DNA of 64,000 nucleotides from Bacteroidota bacterium (GTDB lineage Bacteria; Bacteroidota; Bacteroidia; Flavobacteriales; Flavobacteriaceae), in assembly GCA_023434025.1 (NCBI GenBank), contig JAEYTL010000049.1, positions 1 to 64,000 on the forward strand, in the 5' to 3' direction. Positions 8,927 to 18,440 of this stretch are shown here, piece after piece. Below the pieces are notes generated by a model that did not search any database, had not been told where the DNA came from, and worked only from the letters and a program-made list of their open reading frames with translations. How positions within the stretch are numbered: position 1 is the stretch's first letter; each line of letters opens with the position of its first letter. The translations under genes were made by a program, and so were the position numbers.

Positions 8927-8959
8927 AACCCGATTGTTGCAACGGATTTCAGTCGGGTT
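8927..8959 (+). other. stem-loop in the rtcB leader
   Basis: AACCCGA (8927-8933) pairs perfectly with TCGGGTT (8953-8959). The 19-base loop contains TTGTTGCAA. It lies between the presumed transcript start and the rtcB ATG at 8978, so it would form in the mRNA leader. No family is recognised. Confidence 0.45.
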
Positions 8960-8977
8960 CACAAAAGGAAAGAAAAC

Positions 8978-10399
8978 ATGAACACACCCATTAACGGAAA
9001 CGATTTATTAGCTTTAGGCTATGAGCAAGGAACTATCTTGGGCATTGCTCTTCGAATCAATAAAAAAAGAAACGGCTATACCAAAGCTGAAATGCTTTTG
9101 CATTATGCCGCCGTTTTGGCTCAGCCGGAAAGTTATTCAGATGATGCTGTGTTTAGCAAATTAGCCGCCGCCATCATCGAAAAGGCAAATGAAAAACCGG
9201 AAGATTTTATTCAGTTAAATCCAAATCCGTCAGCTTATGTATCGTATGGAGCAGAACACATTGAAGAAGGTGCCCGAAAGCAAATGGAGGTTGCCATGCA
9301 ATTACCGGTAACCGTTGCCGGAGCGTTGATGCCCGATGCTCATCAGGGGTATGGCTTACCGATCGGCGGTGTTTTAGCCACCAGCAATGCCATTATTCCG
9401 TATGGCGTAGGGGTGGATATCGGTTGCCGGATGGCATTGTCTATCTATGACATTGCGGAAGATTTTTACTTTCAAAGCGAAGATAAATTCAAAAAAGAAT
9501 TGCTGACACATACTAAGTTTGGTGCCGGGCATGGATTTCACGGTCAGTACAAAGCCGATCATGCGGTGTTGGAAAGCAAAGACTTTGAAACCAATCCGTT
9601 TATCAAGAATTTGAAAGACAAAGCCTGGTCGCAATTGGGTTCGTCCGGTGGCGGTAACCATTTTGTGGAATTTGGTATTTTAGAATTTGCCCAGGACGAT
9701 GCCGTGCTTAACATCCCGAAAGGAAAGTATATAGCCTTGTTGACCCATTCCGGTTCCAGAGGTTTCGGGGCTACGATTGCCGGACATTATACCAAAATGG
9801 CCAAAGAAGTGTGCAAGTTGCCCGATGTGGCCAAAAACTTAGCCTACCTGGATTTAAACTCCCAATTGGGACAAGAATACTGGTTGGCAATGAACTTAGC
9901 CGGTGAGTATGCCTCGGCCTGTCACGAAGTGATTCACAACAAAATAGCCAACGCCTTAGGAGCAACCGTATTGGCCAAAGTGGAAAACCACCACAACTTT
10001 GCCTGGAAAGAAGTGTGGAACGGCGAAGAAGTCATCGTGCACCGAAAAGGAGCCACTCCGGCCGGAAAAGGCGTAATGGGTATCATTCCCGGCAGTATGA
10101 CCGCACCCGGATTTTTGGTACGGGGAAAAGGGGAGGAGCAAGCCATTAACTCGGCTTCGCACGGAGCAGGACGACAAATGAGCCGAACCCTGGCCGAAAA
10201 AACCATTACCCCAACCGCGATGCAAACCATCTTAAAAGACCACGGTGTTACACTGATCGGAGCCGGTTTAGATGAAGCCCCCATGGCCTACAAAGACATT
10301 CACCAGGTGATGGCTGCCCAACAGGCATTGGTGGATGTGGTAGCGAAGTTTACGCCGAAGCTGGTGCGAATGGCGGAGGATGGGAGTAGGGAAGATTAA
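8978..10399 (+). CDS. rtcB: RNA-splicing ligase RtcB
   Basis: RtcB joins RNA ends carrying 2',3'-cyclic phosphate or 3'-phosphate to 5'-hydroxyl ends, using GTP and Mn2+. The sequence shows the family hallmarks: MPDAHQGYGLPIGGV and GVGVDIGCRM (metal ligands), SSGGGNHFVE, THSGSRGFG, HHNFAW, HRKGATPAG, and near the end SHGAGRQMSR with the histidine that is guanylylated. I chose the ATG opening MNTPINGND (474 aa). The upstream in-frame ATG lies inside the operator/promoter. The RlaP, PHP-ATPase and second RlaP genes follow in the same direction. Repair of cleaved tRNAs or the odd tRNA-like RNAs in this window is the likely job; the substrate is inferred. Confidence 0.96.
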   Translation: MNTPINGNDLLALGYEQGTILGIALRINKKRNGYTKAEMLLHYAAVLAQPESYSDDAVFSKLAAAIIEKANEKPEDFIQLNPNPSAYVSYGAEHIEEGARKQMEVAMQLPVTVAGALMPDAHQGYGLPIGGVLATSNAIIPYGVGVDIGCRMALSIYDIAEDFYFQSEDKFKKELLTHTKFGAGHGFHGQYKADHAVLESKDFETNPFIKNLKDKAWSQLGSSGGGNHFVEFGILEFAQDDAVLNIPKGKYIALLTHSGSRGFGATIAGHYTKMAKEVCKLPDVAKNLAYLDLNSQLGQEYWLAMNLAGEYASACHEVIHNKIANALGATVLAKVENHHNFAWKEVWNGEEVIVHRKGATPAGKGVMGIIPGSMTAPGFLVRGKGEEQAINSASHGAGRQMSRTLAEKTITPTAMQTILKDHGVTLIGAGLDEAPMAYKDIHQVMAAQQALVDVVAKFTPKLVRMAEDGSRED

Positions 10400-10583
10400 C
10401 GATTTTTGATTGTTGATTGTTGATTGTTGATTGATTGGTGAGAATGTTGAAATGATACTTTCTTTTGTAGCCGTTTTTTTGAATGAACGAAACTCAGCCA
10501 CTCAGAAAATGTTAATAAGTCAGCTGCAAAGTCAATAAATTACGTTGGTTTTGTGGTTGGTTTTTTGTTAAATTTGTTAAAAT

Positions 10584-11330
10584 ATGAAAGAAAATATACT
10601 GAAAAAGTTAAGAGAAATTGAACACACCAAAGGTGTGGAGGTTTTGTATGCCGTGGAGTCGGGGAGTCGTGCGTGGGGATTTGCTTCGCCGGATAGTGAT
10701 TATGATATACGGTTTATTTATAAACATGATTTAGATTATTATTTATCGCTTTGGGAACAACCGGATGTCATTGAGTTCATGACCGAAGAAGATTTAGACG
10801 GTTCGGGATGGGATTTACGGAAAGCCTTAAAATTGTTGGCCAAATCCAATGTACCTATGCTGGAGTGGTTGTATTCGCCGGTGGTGTATTTTGAAAATGA
10901 AGTGTTTGTAAACCAACTGCGTGCCTTGGCAAAAGATTGTTTTTCACCCATTGCGTGTTTGCACCATTATTTGGGTACGACCAAGAATTTTATGGACGTT
11001 TGCCAAGCCGAAGAAGTAAAACTAAAAAGTTATTTCTATGCGTTGCGAACCGCTTTAGCCGGAAAATGGATTATTGAAAACAACAGTTTTCCTCCGGTGG
11101 ATTTTTTGGAATTGTTACCAATTGCTCCACCAAACATACAAGAAAAAGTGGTAGCATTAATGAACATAAAAGCCAACCAAGACGAAAACTATTTGCACCC
11201 AAAAGAGGTTTTGATAACGGATTTTTTGATGGAAACCATTGCGTTTAATCAGGAAAAGGCGAGTGGTTTGGGTAGTGGTAAGAAGAAGAGTGCGGAATTG
11301 GATGGGGTTTTTAGGGATTTAATAAAATAA
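10584..11330 (+). CDS. RlaP-type nucleotidyltransferase (polymerase-beta fold)
   Basis: The 248-aa product matches the RlaP family (RNA-ligase-associated polymerase-beta nucleotidyltransferases). Near residue 27 is GSRAWGF followed by SDYDIRF, the GS...DxD nucleotide-binding and metal-binding motif. The rest is helical, with HHYLGTTKNF and LRTALAGKWI. Such enzymes are predicted to add nucleotides to, or modify, RNA ends before ligation. It lies 184 bases after rtcB. A TAAATTTG box at 10569-10576 could give it a promoter of its own. The gap also holds simple TTGATTGT repeats. The family is clear; the reaction is not known from sequence. Confidence 0.88.
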   Translation: MKENILKKLREIEHTKGVEVLYAVESGSRAWGFASPDSDYDIRFIYKHDLDYYLSLWEQPDVIEFMTEEDLDGSGWDLRKALKLLAKSNVPMLEWLYSPVVYFENEVFVNQLRALAKDCFSPIACLHHYLGTTKNFMDVCQAEEVKLKSYFYALRTALAGKWIIENNSFPPVDFLELLPIAPPNIQEKVVALMNIKANQDENYLHPKEVLITDFLMETIAFNQEKASGLGSGKKKSAELDGVFRDLIK

Positions 11331-11340
11331 AAAGAAAATT

Positions 11341-14301
11341 ATGAGCGAAATTAACAGAGGTTCAGAATGGAGAAAATGGGATTTGCACGTGCATACTAAA
11401 GGAACAAATAAGAATGACCAATTTATATCAAAAAATTTAGATGAATTTTTCTGTTTTTTTTTCAAAAAAGCGTATGAAAATAAAATTGAAGCCATTGGTA
11501 TTACAGATTATTTTTCAATAGATAGATACAAAGATGCAGTACAATATGTTTCTGAAATTGAATCAAAAATAGATTCTATGACACAAGCTAAATTATTCAG
11601 TTATGATGAGATAGCCTTCATAAAATCAATATTTTTATTCCCTAATGTGGAGTTAAGGATTTCTCCGACAACTAAAAAAGGGAAATTTATTAATTTACAT
11701 TTTATCTTCAACCCTAATATTATTGATCAACTTACAAATGAATTTTTCAATAAAATATCAAATGCAGAAAATTATCTAATGAATTATGATTCAATATATA
11801 ATTATGCTAAATCTATAAATACCAATTTGAATTCAGATCAATTGTATAAATATGGAATTGATAATTATAATATAGAGTTTGGAAAGATTAAAACTTTTTT
11901 AGAAGTAAATAAATTAATAAGAGAAAATGCAATAATTGCAATAAGTAGTAAGTCTAATGATGGTGTATCAGGCTTAAAAGATTATTATGAAGAGTTTGAA
12001 AATGAAGGAGGTAGTTTATTAGGCACTATAAAATCTATTTATAAAATATCTAAAATAATATTTTCAAATGCTCCGTCTGATAAAGAATATTTTTTAGGTA
12101 AAAAAACTTCAATTGAAGAAGTTATTAGTCATACTGGCTCACTAAAACCTTGTATAGTTGGTTGTGATGCTCATAAGGAAGAAGATTTGTTTAGTCGTTT
12201 CACTTGGATAAAAGCTCAACCAACTTTTGAAGGTTTAAAACAAATTATATACGAACCAGAACAGAGGGTCAAAATTCAAAATGAAATGCCCGAAGCCGAA
12301 AAATTAGATAATTTGATTATTGAAAAAGTTACGTTCACTTCTTCAGAAAACCGTTTTACCAATGAGCCAATTTATTTCAATAAGAATCTAAATGTAATTA
12401 TTGGTGGAAAATCTTCGGGCAAGTCTATTTTGTTATATGAAATTGCTAAAACACTTTATACTAACAGTTCAGATGAAGTCCTACAATATAGAGATGTTAC
12501 CGATGGGAATATTAAAGATTTATATAACTTAAACGAAATTTCAAAAGACAAAAAGGATGAAAAGTATAATTTTAAGGTAGATTTATTTTCAGGAAGCTCA
12601 CAAAATTTAAAAGACAGAAGTAATAATTCAAGTATTTTACCCAGCATTAAATACATACCTCAAAATCATTTATCCAATTTAGTTGATAAAAGCCGAAAAA
12701 ATGGTGGAACTTTGAAAAAATTAATACGAAATTTGATTTTAGAAGAAGATGAATATCAGTTGAAATATGATGAATTTGTAAAACAAGCAAAACGGAATGA
12801 TGAACAACGAGAAAAAGATATCGATTATTATTTTACATTAAAGAATGAGTTAACAAAAAAAGAAGCTGAGCTTCAAACAAAAGGTGACACCAAAGCTTTA
12901 AAAGAAGGAATTGAACACAACAAAAATAAAATAACACAACTAAACAAAGATTTTTCAGAAAATGAGCAAACAGAATACACTGCATTTATTGAAAAGTTAA
13001 ACGCTATAAAAATTCAAGAAAATAATATTAATTCGGATTATGAAAAACTAGACGGATTTCAATCTGAATTAAAACGTAGCTTAATAGAGCTTGCAAACAA
13101 AAAGAAAATAGTTTTAGATACTTTACAAAACGAAAGTATTAAAAATGAATTTACTTCTAAATTACAGTTTTTAGATGATGCGGTTTCTTCAATTAATGAA
13201 ATTTCAACAGAGTTTGGCAAAACAGATGAAAATAAATACATTCCAACTTCTTTATTTACATCTACTTTAAAAACTATTTTGGAGGATAAAGAAAAGATTG
13301 AACAGGATTTAAAACCTTATAATGATAAATTAGAAAATCAAAAACAGGTATCTGCAATTCAGAAAAGCATAAGTGAGGATGAAGCAAAAGTTGCTGCAAT
13401 TGAACAGTTTATAAAGGAAATTGAAACATCAAAAGTTGCAATTATTACTCAAAAAGAAAAGTTATTTGCCGATTTTGAAACAAATTATCAATTGTACGAT
13501 AAAATCATTGAAGATTTAAAACCAAGAATTTCTAATTTGCAAAGTGGAACTGATAAAATTGAAATAAAACCAAGTGTAAAATATAATTTTCCAAAGTTTA
13601 GAAGACTTGCAGATAATCTATTCGACAACAGAGGGTTTAATAATAACGGATTCAAGTATCTTTATCAATACCAATCGGAAAATCCAAAATCAGCTTTGTC
13701 AGACGTTGAGATTTCATTAGTAATTCAAGATTTAAAAGAAATTTTCAATAAAATAGTGAATAATCAACTAACTCCTAAAGGAGGAAATGATAAAAAAAGT
13801 GCCATCAAAAAAATATTTACTGATTTCTTTTTTGACCATTGGGACGTAAATTCTCAAGACGATGATATACATAAAATGTCCACTGGAAAAGCTAGTTTTA
13901 TTTTGTTGAAACTGATAATAAAATTAAGCAAAGACAATGGTCCAATTTTAATAGATCAACCAGAAGATAATTTAGATAATCGTTCCGTTTCAAAAGAATT
14001 AGTTGAATTTTTAAAAGAAAAGAAAAAAGAACGCCAAATAATTTTAGTAACACACAATCCAAATATTGTTGTAAATGCTGATGCTGAAAACATTATTGTT
14101 GCAAACCAAAAAGGACAAAATGACATAGAAAGTACAAGTGATTTCCATTTCGATTATATAAATGGAGCATTAGAAGATACTTTTGCAAAAAATGATTCAA
14201 CCGACTTATTAAAATCGATGGGAATTAGAGAACATATCGCAGAAATTGTTGAAGGAGGAAAAGAAGCCTTTAAAAAGCGTGAAGAAAAATATGGATTTTA
14301 A
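11341..14301 (+). CDS. PHP-domain ATPase (SMC/ABC-like)
   Basis: The 986-aa protein starts with a PHP phosphoesterase domain (WDLHVHT near residue 14, ITDYFS, and GCDAHKEED near residue 278, all metal ligands). A P-loop follows at about residue 357 (IGGKSSGKS). Then comes a long charged coiled-coil region (about 480-740). Near the C-terminus are MSTGKAS, a Walker B with LIDQPEDNLD and a switch-like LVTHNPN. This is a Rad50/SMC-like ATPase fused to a phosphoesterase, similar to proteins I recall as TrlF-family ATPases. It starts 10 bases after RlaP-1 and overlaps RlaP-2. It could trim phosphates or cleave damaged RNA under ATP control. Base use is clearly more AT-rich than in its neighbours, suggesting separate acquisition. 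Confidence 0.82.
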   Translation: MSEINRGSEWRKWDLHVHTKGTNKNDQFISKNLDEFFCFFFKKAYENKIEAIGITDYFSIDRYKDAVQYVSEIESKIDSMTQAKLFSYDEIAFIKSIFLFPNVELRISPTTKKGKFINLHFIFNPNIIDQLTNEFFNKISNAENYLMNYDSIYNYAKSINTNLNSDQLYKYGIDNYNIEFGKIKTFLEVNKLIRENAIIAISSKSNDGVSGLKDYYEEFENEGGSLLGTIKSIYKISKIIFSNAPSDKEYFLGKKTSIEEVISHTGSLKPCIVGCDAHKEEDLFSRFTWIKAQPTFEGLKQIIYEPEQRVKIQNEMPEAEKLDNLIIEKVTFTSSENRFTNEPIYFNKNLNVIIGGKSSGKSILLYEIAKTLYTNSSDEVLQYRDVTDGNIKDLYNLNEISKDKKDEKYNFKVDLFSGSSQNLKDRSNNSSILPSIKYIPQNHLSNLVDKSRKNGGTLKKLIRNLILEEDEYQLKYDEFVKQAKRNDEQREKDIDYYFTLKNELTKKEAELQTKGDTKALKEGIEHNKNKITQLNKDFSENEQTEYTAFIEKLNAIKIQENNINSDYEKLDGFQSELKRSLIELANKKKIVLDTLQNESIKNEFTSKLQFLDDAVSSINEISTEFGKTDENKYIPTSLFTSTLKTILEDKEKIEQDLKPYNDKLENQKQVSAIQKSISEDEAKVAAIEQFIKEIETSKVAIITQKEKLFADFETNYQLYDKIIEDLKPRISNLQSGTDKIEIKPSVKYNFPKFRRLADNLFDNRGFNNNGFKYLYQYQSENPKSALSDVEISLVIQDLKEIFNKIVNNQLTPKGGNDKKSAIKKIFTDFFFDHWDVNSQDDDIHKMSTGKASFILLKLIIKLSKDNGPILIDQPEDNLDNRSVSKELVEFLKEKKKERQIILVTHNPNIVVNADAENIIVANQKGQNDIESTSDFHFDYINGALEDTFAKNDSTDLLKSMGIREHIAEIVEGGKEAFKKREEKYGF

Positions 14302-15361
14302 AATAAGCATCCAAGACCTCCGCACCCAAAACCTCCTCCTCTTCGAAGTCATTTCGGGCAGTAGGTCGTTTGGATTAGCTACACCCACCTCAGATACAGA
14401 TATCAAAGGCGTTTTTTATTTGCCGAAAGAACAGTTTTATGGGTTGCATTATGTGCCACAAATTAGCAATGAAACCAACGATGAGGTATATTATGAATTG
14501 GGTCGTTTTGTAGAATTGTTGCTCAAAAACAATCCCAATATCCTAGAAATATTGGCTACACCGGAAGATTGTGTTTTGTATAAACATCCGTTGATGGAGC
14601 ATATAAAATTGGAAGATTTCTTGTCTAAATTGTGTAAAGATTCGTTTGCCGGGTATGCGATGACGCAAATTAAAAAGGCGAGGGGTTTAAAGAAAAAAAT
14701 CGTTAATCCGATGGAGAAAGAACGCAAAAGTCTGTTGGATTTTTGTTCAATCTTACAAGGTTATGATTCAGTTTCTTTACGACAATGGTTAGCACAACAT
14801 CAAAAAAAGCAGGCGTTATGTGGCTTAATTAATGTGCCAAATGCCAAAGGAATATTTGCGTTGTTTTATGATGCAACGGCTTCTTTAGGTTATCGTGGCA
14901 TTATTAAAAATGAATTATCTAATGAGGTTTCGTTGTCTTCCATTCCCAAAGGTGAAAAAGAAATAGCCTACTTGTCCTGCAATATAGAAGGCTATTCCAA
15001 ATACTGCAAAGAATACGCCGAATATTGGGATTGGATTGAAAAACGCAACAACGAACGTTATGAAACCAATTTGCAACACGGTAAGAATTACGACAGTAAA
15101 AACATGATGCATACCATACGGTTATTGCAATCAGCCAAACAAATTCTCGCCAACGGCACATTAGATATTCGGGTTAAAAACCGAGAGGAATTATTAGCCA
15201 TCAAAGCCGGACAAATGGAATATGATGATTTACTGACTTTGGCAGATAATTTGATAAGAGAAATAGAAACATCTTATGAAAGTTCCTCATTACCCGAACA
15301 GCCTAACTATGAAAAAGCAATTTCAATGTTGATTAAGATACGTGAGGAGTTATATGGTTAA
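14291..15361 (+). CDS. second RlaP-type nucleotidyltransferase
   Basis: The start is the ATG opening MDFKISIQDL, overlapping the PHP-ATPase stop by 11 bases, which suggests translational coupling. The 356-aa product has GSRSFGLA followed by SDTDIKGVF near residue 25, the nucleotidyltransferase GS...DxD motif. It is about 110 residues longer than RlaP-1, with additional helices (YYELGRFVELL, HTIRLLQSAKQI) known from the larger RlaP/YcgL-type proteins. Two paralogues bracketing one ATPase suggest distinct RNA-end substrates or a division of labour. That is inference. Confidence 0.87.
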   Translation: MDFKISIQDLRTQNLLLFEVISGSRSFGLATPTSDTDIKGVFYLPKEQFYGLHYVPQISNETNDEVYYELGRFVELLLKNNPNILEILATPEDCVLYKHPLMEHIKLEDFLSKLCKDSFAGYAMTQIKKARGLKKKIVNPMEKERKSLLDFCSILQGYDSVSLRQWLAQHQKKQALCGLINVPNAKGIFALFYDATASLGYRGIIKNELSNEVSLSSIPKGEKEIAYLSCNIEGYSKYCKEYAEYWDWIEKRNNERYETNLQHGKNYDSKNMMHTIRLLQSAKQILANGTLDIRVKNREELLAIKAGQMEYDDLLTLADNLIREIETSYESSSLPEQPNYEKAISMLIKIREELYG

Positions 15362-15390
15362 AAATAGCAATATATTAATTTATGGTAGTA

Positions 15391-16128
15391 ATGAAGCAGT
15401 TATTGATGCTTTTTATATTTTTCACTTTTCTCGGATGTCAATCTGAAAAGAGTAAGATTTCATTAAACGATAAAAACGAAAATTTTGACCCTGTCCTGAT
15501 CGATACCATCGGATTAAACAAAACCAATTTTATTTTTGAAGGTGATGATGAACAATGGATGACGGAAGCCAACTATATGATTTATTATATCGGACGCAAA
15601 AAAGATACCCTTTTTATGTATCCGCTATTAGGTATTTATGATCCGCCACCCGGTCATGAAGATGATTATACGATTGATTCGGAAGACTATAAAAATCCAA
15701 ACGAAGTCTATTTTGCTGATTTTTTTGAAAAGCCACACAAAAAAGCAGCCGATTTAATTACTGAAATACGGGTAGATACGACAACACGTATTGGAAATAA
15801 TTTTCCCGTTTATCTAACCAATAAAAGCACAGATACCAGCTTTGTCGGTTTTGGAGAACGTTTACCGCTTATTTTAGAAGCCATTGATTCTACCGGAAAT
15901 TGGAGACCCATTCAAAAACGATTCGTTTACATGTGCGGAACTGGGCTGACCTCTATTATGTTGCCACCCAATGAAATGGTTGTTACTTTTGTTCCTGTTT
16001 TTAAGGGTAATTATAAAACAAAACTAAGAATAACAGATGGTAATAATCATTCACAATCTTTTGAAGGAAAATTATTTTATACCCAATTTGAACGAAAAAG
16101 GAAATTTAAAAGACCTTCTGACGATTGA
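15391..16128 (+). CDS. hypothetical lipoprotein
   Basis: The start is taken at MKQLLMLF, giving a short hydrophobic signal and an FLGC lipobox, with the lipidated cysteine near residue 16. The mature part is acidic and hydrophilic, with no motif I recognise. It follows RlaP-2 by 30 bases on the same strand, so read-through from the repair operon is possible. Nothing in the sequence links it to RNA. Confidence 0.7.
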   Translation: MKQLLMLFIFFTFLGCQSEKSKISLNDKNENFDPVLIDTIGLNKTNFIFEGDDEQWMTEANYMIYYIGRKKDTLFMYPLLGIYDPPPGHEDDYTIDSEDYKNPNEVYFADFFEKPHKKAADLITEIRVDTTTRIGNNFPVYLTNKSTDTSFVGFGERLPLILEAIDSTGNWRPIQKRFVYMCGTGLTSIMLPPNEMVVTFVPVFKGNYKTKLRITDGNNHSQSFEGKLFYTQFERKRKFKRPSDD

Positions 16129-16206
16129 TTTTAGTCTGCATGGAAATCATATGGACGCAAATTAAAAGGGTTTGAACTAACAATGCTTTTGCAATTTTTT
16201 CCTTTT

Positions 16207-17457
16207 CTACCTCTTCACCACTTTCCCCGTTTTTACCATTTGACCACCGCTACTGATCTGATAATGATACATACCGGCAGGCAGCTGTTCCATTTCTACC
16301 GTTGTTTGAGTCGGATTCAACGCCACTTGCTGCACTAATTGTCCCAAATTGTTGAATAAGTTCAGTTGTGCTTTAGTTGTCATGAGGTCTTGCGTGGTGC
16401 TTACCGTAAAGTGCGTTATGGCCGGGTTGGGGAACAGCGTAAACAGATTGGCCGTATCATCCTGTTTGATCATACTTAACGCATCCTCATCTGTTTTAAT
16501 GATTCTGCCGTTGCTGCCGGGAATAAAGCCAATACCATTATACGATTCCACTCTTTTCAGGTTACTGATGCTACCGCCCGTAATGGTGCCTTGTGCCCAG
16601 GTTTCTCCGTCTTCCGAATAATAGACTTTGTTAAAAGCACTCACCACCCAATGGTCGAGAATATAACGAATACTGAAAAAAGAGTTAGGGGAACCCATCG
16701 GTGTACTGAATGACCAGTCTATACCGTTGGTTGATTTCCCGATGATGCCGTTATTACCGGCTAAAATAAAGGTTCCGTCATAAAAATCAACGGAATAAAA
16801 CATGTCAAGGTTATCGGCTACTTCAAAAACGTTATCCCACGTAACACCATCGGTTGAGGTGTATAAAATCCCTTTGGCTTCCTGTCTTCCCGCCAGCACA
16901 TAAATATTGTTTCCATAAGCCAGGTCTAAATAATCACCATTGCTCATGGGGTTTGTCCAGGTAAGTCCATCGGTGGAGGTCGCAAATTTTCCTTCGCCGC
17001 CCTGAAAATAAAGATTGTTTACTTTTTTAAGGTTTCGGGCGGCAAATACTAAGTGAACCGATTCAAATTCCCATGTTTCCAGGTTGGCAGAGGCGTACAC
17101 TGTGCCATTGGTCACCAATTTAAACGCATTGTCCATGAATACAATGTCATCAGGAAAGGCATTGGGCAGCGGGAGAGGAGCAGTGCTTTCTGTCCAGTTT
17201 TCGCCATCGGCAGAAGTGAATAATTTTTTCTGCCCGCCGGCATAAGCAATGGCGGCATAGGTATCGTTGCCATACGTCATGGCAATGATGTTGGGCAGGT
17301 TAACCGATGCTCCCGGCGTAAGGTTGATGAGTTCCCATTGGGCAACCGCCTCCTGACTTCTTACTGCATTAGGATTTAAATACAGTAAAACTAAAATGAG
17401 CAGTTGAAAAAACAAGGTGTTGGCTATAAATCGGTTTAGCGTAGTGCTTTTGTTCAT
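16207..17457 (-). CDS. T9SS-sorted exported protein with BNR/propeller-like repeats
   Basis: The 416-aa protein has an N-terminal signal peptide (hydrophobic stretch to about residue 33, ending VRSQEA). The middle repeats a sialidase/photosynthesis-factor-like theme of ...TSTDGVTW, KSTNGIDW and YSEDGETW, as in beta-propellers. The last about 75 residues form a type A C-terminal sorting domain (FPNPAITHFTV, LFNNLGQLVQQ, LPAGMYHYQI, GKVVKR). The protein is therefore secreted and anchored by the type IX system. No catalytic residues are recognised. It is convergent with the lipoprotein gene. Confidence 0.85.
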   Translation of the reverse strand: MNKSTTLNRFIANTLFFQLLILVLLYLNPNAVRSQEAVAQWELINLTPGASVNLPNIIAMTYGNDTYAAIAYAGGQKKLFTSADGENWTESTAPLPLPNAFPDDIVFMDNAFKLVTNGTVYASANLETWEFESVHLVFAARNLKKVNNLYFQGGEGKFATSTDGLTWTNPMSNGDYLDLAYGNNIYVLAGRQEAKGILYTSTDGVTWDNVFEVADNLDMFYSVDFYDGTFILAGNNGIIGKSTNGIDWSFSTPMGSPNSFFSIRYILDHWVVSAFNKVYYSEDGETWAQGTITGGSISNLKRVESYNGIGFIPGSNGRIIKTDEDALSMIKQDDTANLFTLFPNPAITHFTVSTTQDLMTTKAQLNLFNNLGQLVQQVALNPTQTTVEMEQLPAGMYHYQISSGGQMVKTGKVVKR

Positions 17458-17493
17458 ATACTGTTGGTTTAAAGATGAATTTCCGTTTTTAGT

Positions 17494-17520
17494 AATGCGG
17501 TATTATTTTCAAACCGCATT
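17494..17520. other. stem-loop upstream of the T9SS cargo gene
   Basis: AATGCGGT (17494-17501) pairs perfectly with ACCGCATT (17513-17520) across an 11-base loop. The rest of the 330-base gap between the divergent genes has no ORF that I would call. A TATATTTG -7 box (17769-17776) ends 11 bases before the next gene, implying a very short leader. Confidence 0.4.
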
Positions 17521-17786
17521 CTCAGTTTGCCCGAATAAGTACAATACCTGACGGTACAAAATTGCAAAAGGAAAGAAATGGAAACCATACGGCATTTGCC
17601 TTATTTTGATTGCAGGTGTTGACGGACGCTTGCAAACATGACATACACATGGTTACAGTACTTTTTGATTAATCCCGGCTGACAAAGCGGTCATATTCCG
17701 AAAAGTCAGGAAGCATTTTTGTAGCGGGTCATGATTTTCAAAATGAACCGCCATTCACTTAAATTAATTATATTTGCTAAAATTCC

Positions 17787-18413
17787 ATGAAACATGAACT
17801 ACAAAATATCCTTTCAGGAAAGAGCCAGGTTAGGCATGGAGATACTATCCAAACAATCGCCCGTTACCTTAGAAAAGGCAAGAGCTCAAGCACTGCGTTT
17901 GAGTCAAGCAAGCAAATCAAAAGTGAAGAAGCAACGCTCATAAGACAATTTTGTTCCAAAAATAGTTTTTGGATTACAGTCTTAAACATAAATGCTTTCG
18001 TTTCATCCGGGGCAGAACAAAAAGTTTATCTTTATAATAAACATAAGGTAATTAAGCTCAACGACAGTATTTATTACCAAACTTGGACAGATTATTTTAA
18101 TAATTTATTACTCAACAACTTCTTTTTTCCCGATACAGCTTATCAATTAATTGGATTTTATGAACAAGAAGAGATTTTGTTTGCAGTTGTTGAACAAAAA
18201 TTTGTTGAATCAGATAATGAAACAGATTTAGAAAATGTAAAACTTTTTTTAGCTTCAAATGGTTTTGAAAATACAAGAAACAACGATTATTATCATCTTG
18301 AATTGGGAATTATTCTCGAAGATTTGCACGATGAAAATGTATTAACTTCGAAAGATAATTTATTTTTTATCGACACCGTTTTTTACATCACAGAGCAATT
18401 TTATAAAAGTTAA
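17787..18413 (+). CDS. small kinase-fold protein of the polyvalent-protein type
   Basis: The 208-aa product looks like the putative kinase domain found in polyvalent proteins of mobile elements. GAEQKVYLY near residue 77 (glycine-rich loop) is followed by KVIKLND (lysine strand), then VVEQKF, DLHDENVL near residue 184 (catalytic loop, HxxN) and FIDTV (in place of DFG). It stands alone rather than inside a giant polyvalent protein. A TATATTTG promoter box lies directly upstream. Its substrate is unknown. It might be a relic of a mobile element, though no transposase is nearby. Confidence 0.68.
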   Translation: MKHELQNILSGKSQVRHGDTIQTIARYLRKGKSSSTAFESSKQIKSEEATLIRQFCSKNSFWITVLNINAFVSSGAEQKVYLYNKHKVIKLNDSIYYQTWTDYFNNLLLNNFFFPDTAYQLIGFYEQEEILFAVVEQKFVESDNETDLENVKLFLASNGFENTRNNDYYHLELGIILEDLHDENVLTSKDNLFFIDTVFYITEQFYKS

Positions 18414-18440
18414 TTAAACAACTCTTTTTCTGAAATTCCA

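Noticed and set aside
10540..10576. A fourth operator copy upstream of RlaP-1 (TTACGTTG)
   Set aside because: Only half of the palindrome is present, and the distance to the TAAATTTG box is 21 bases, not 9.
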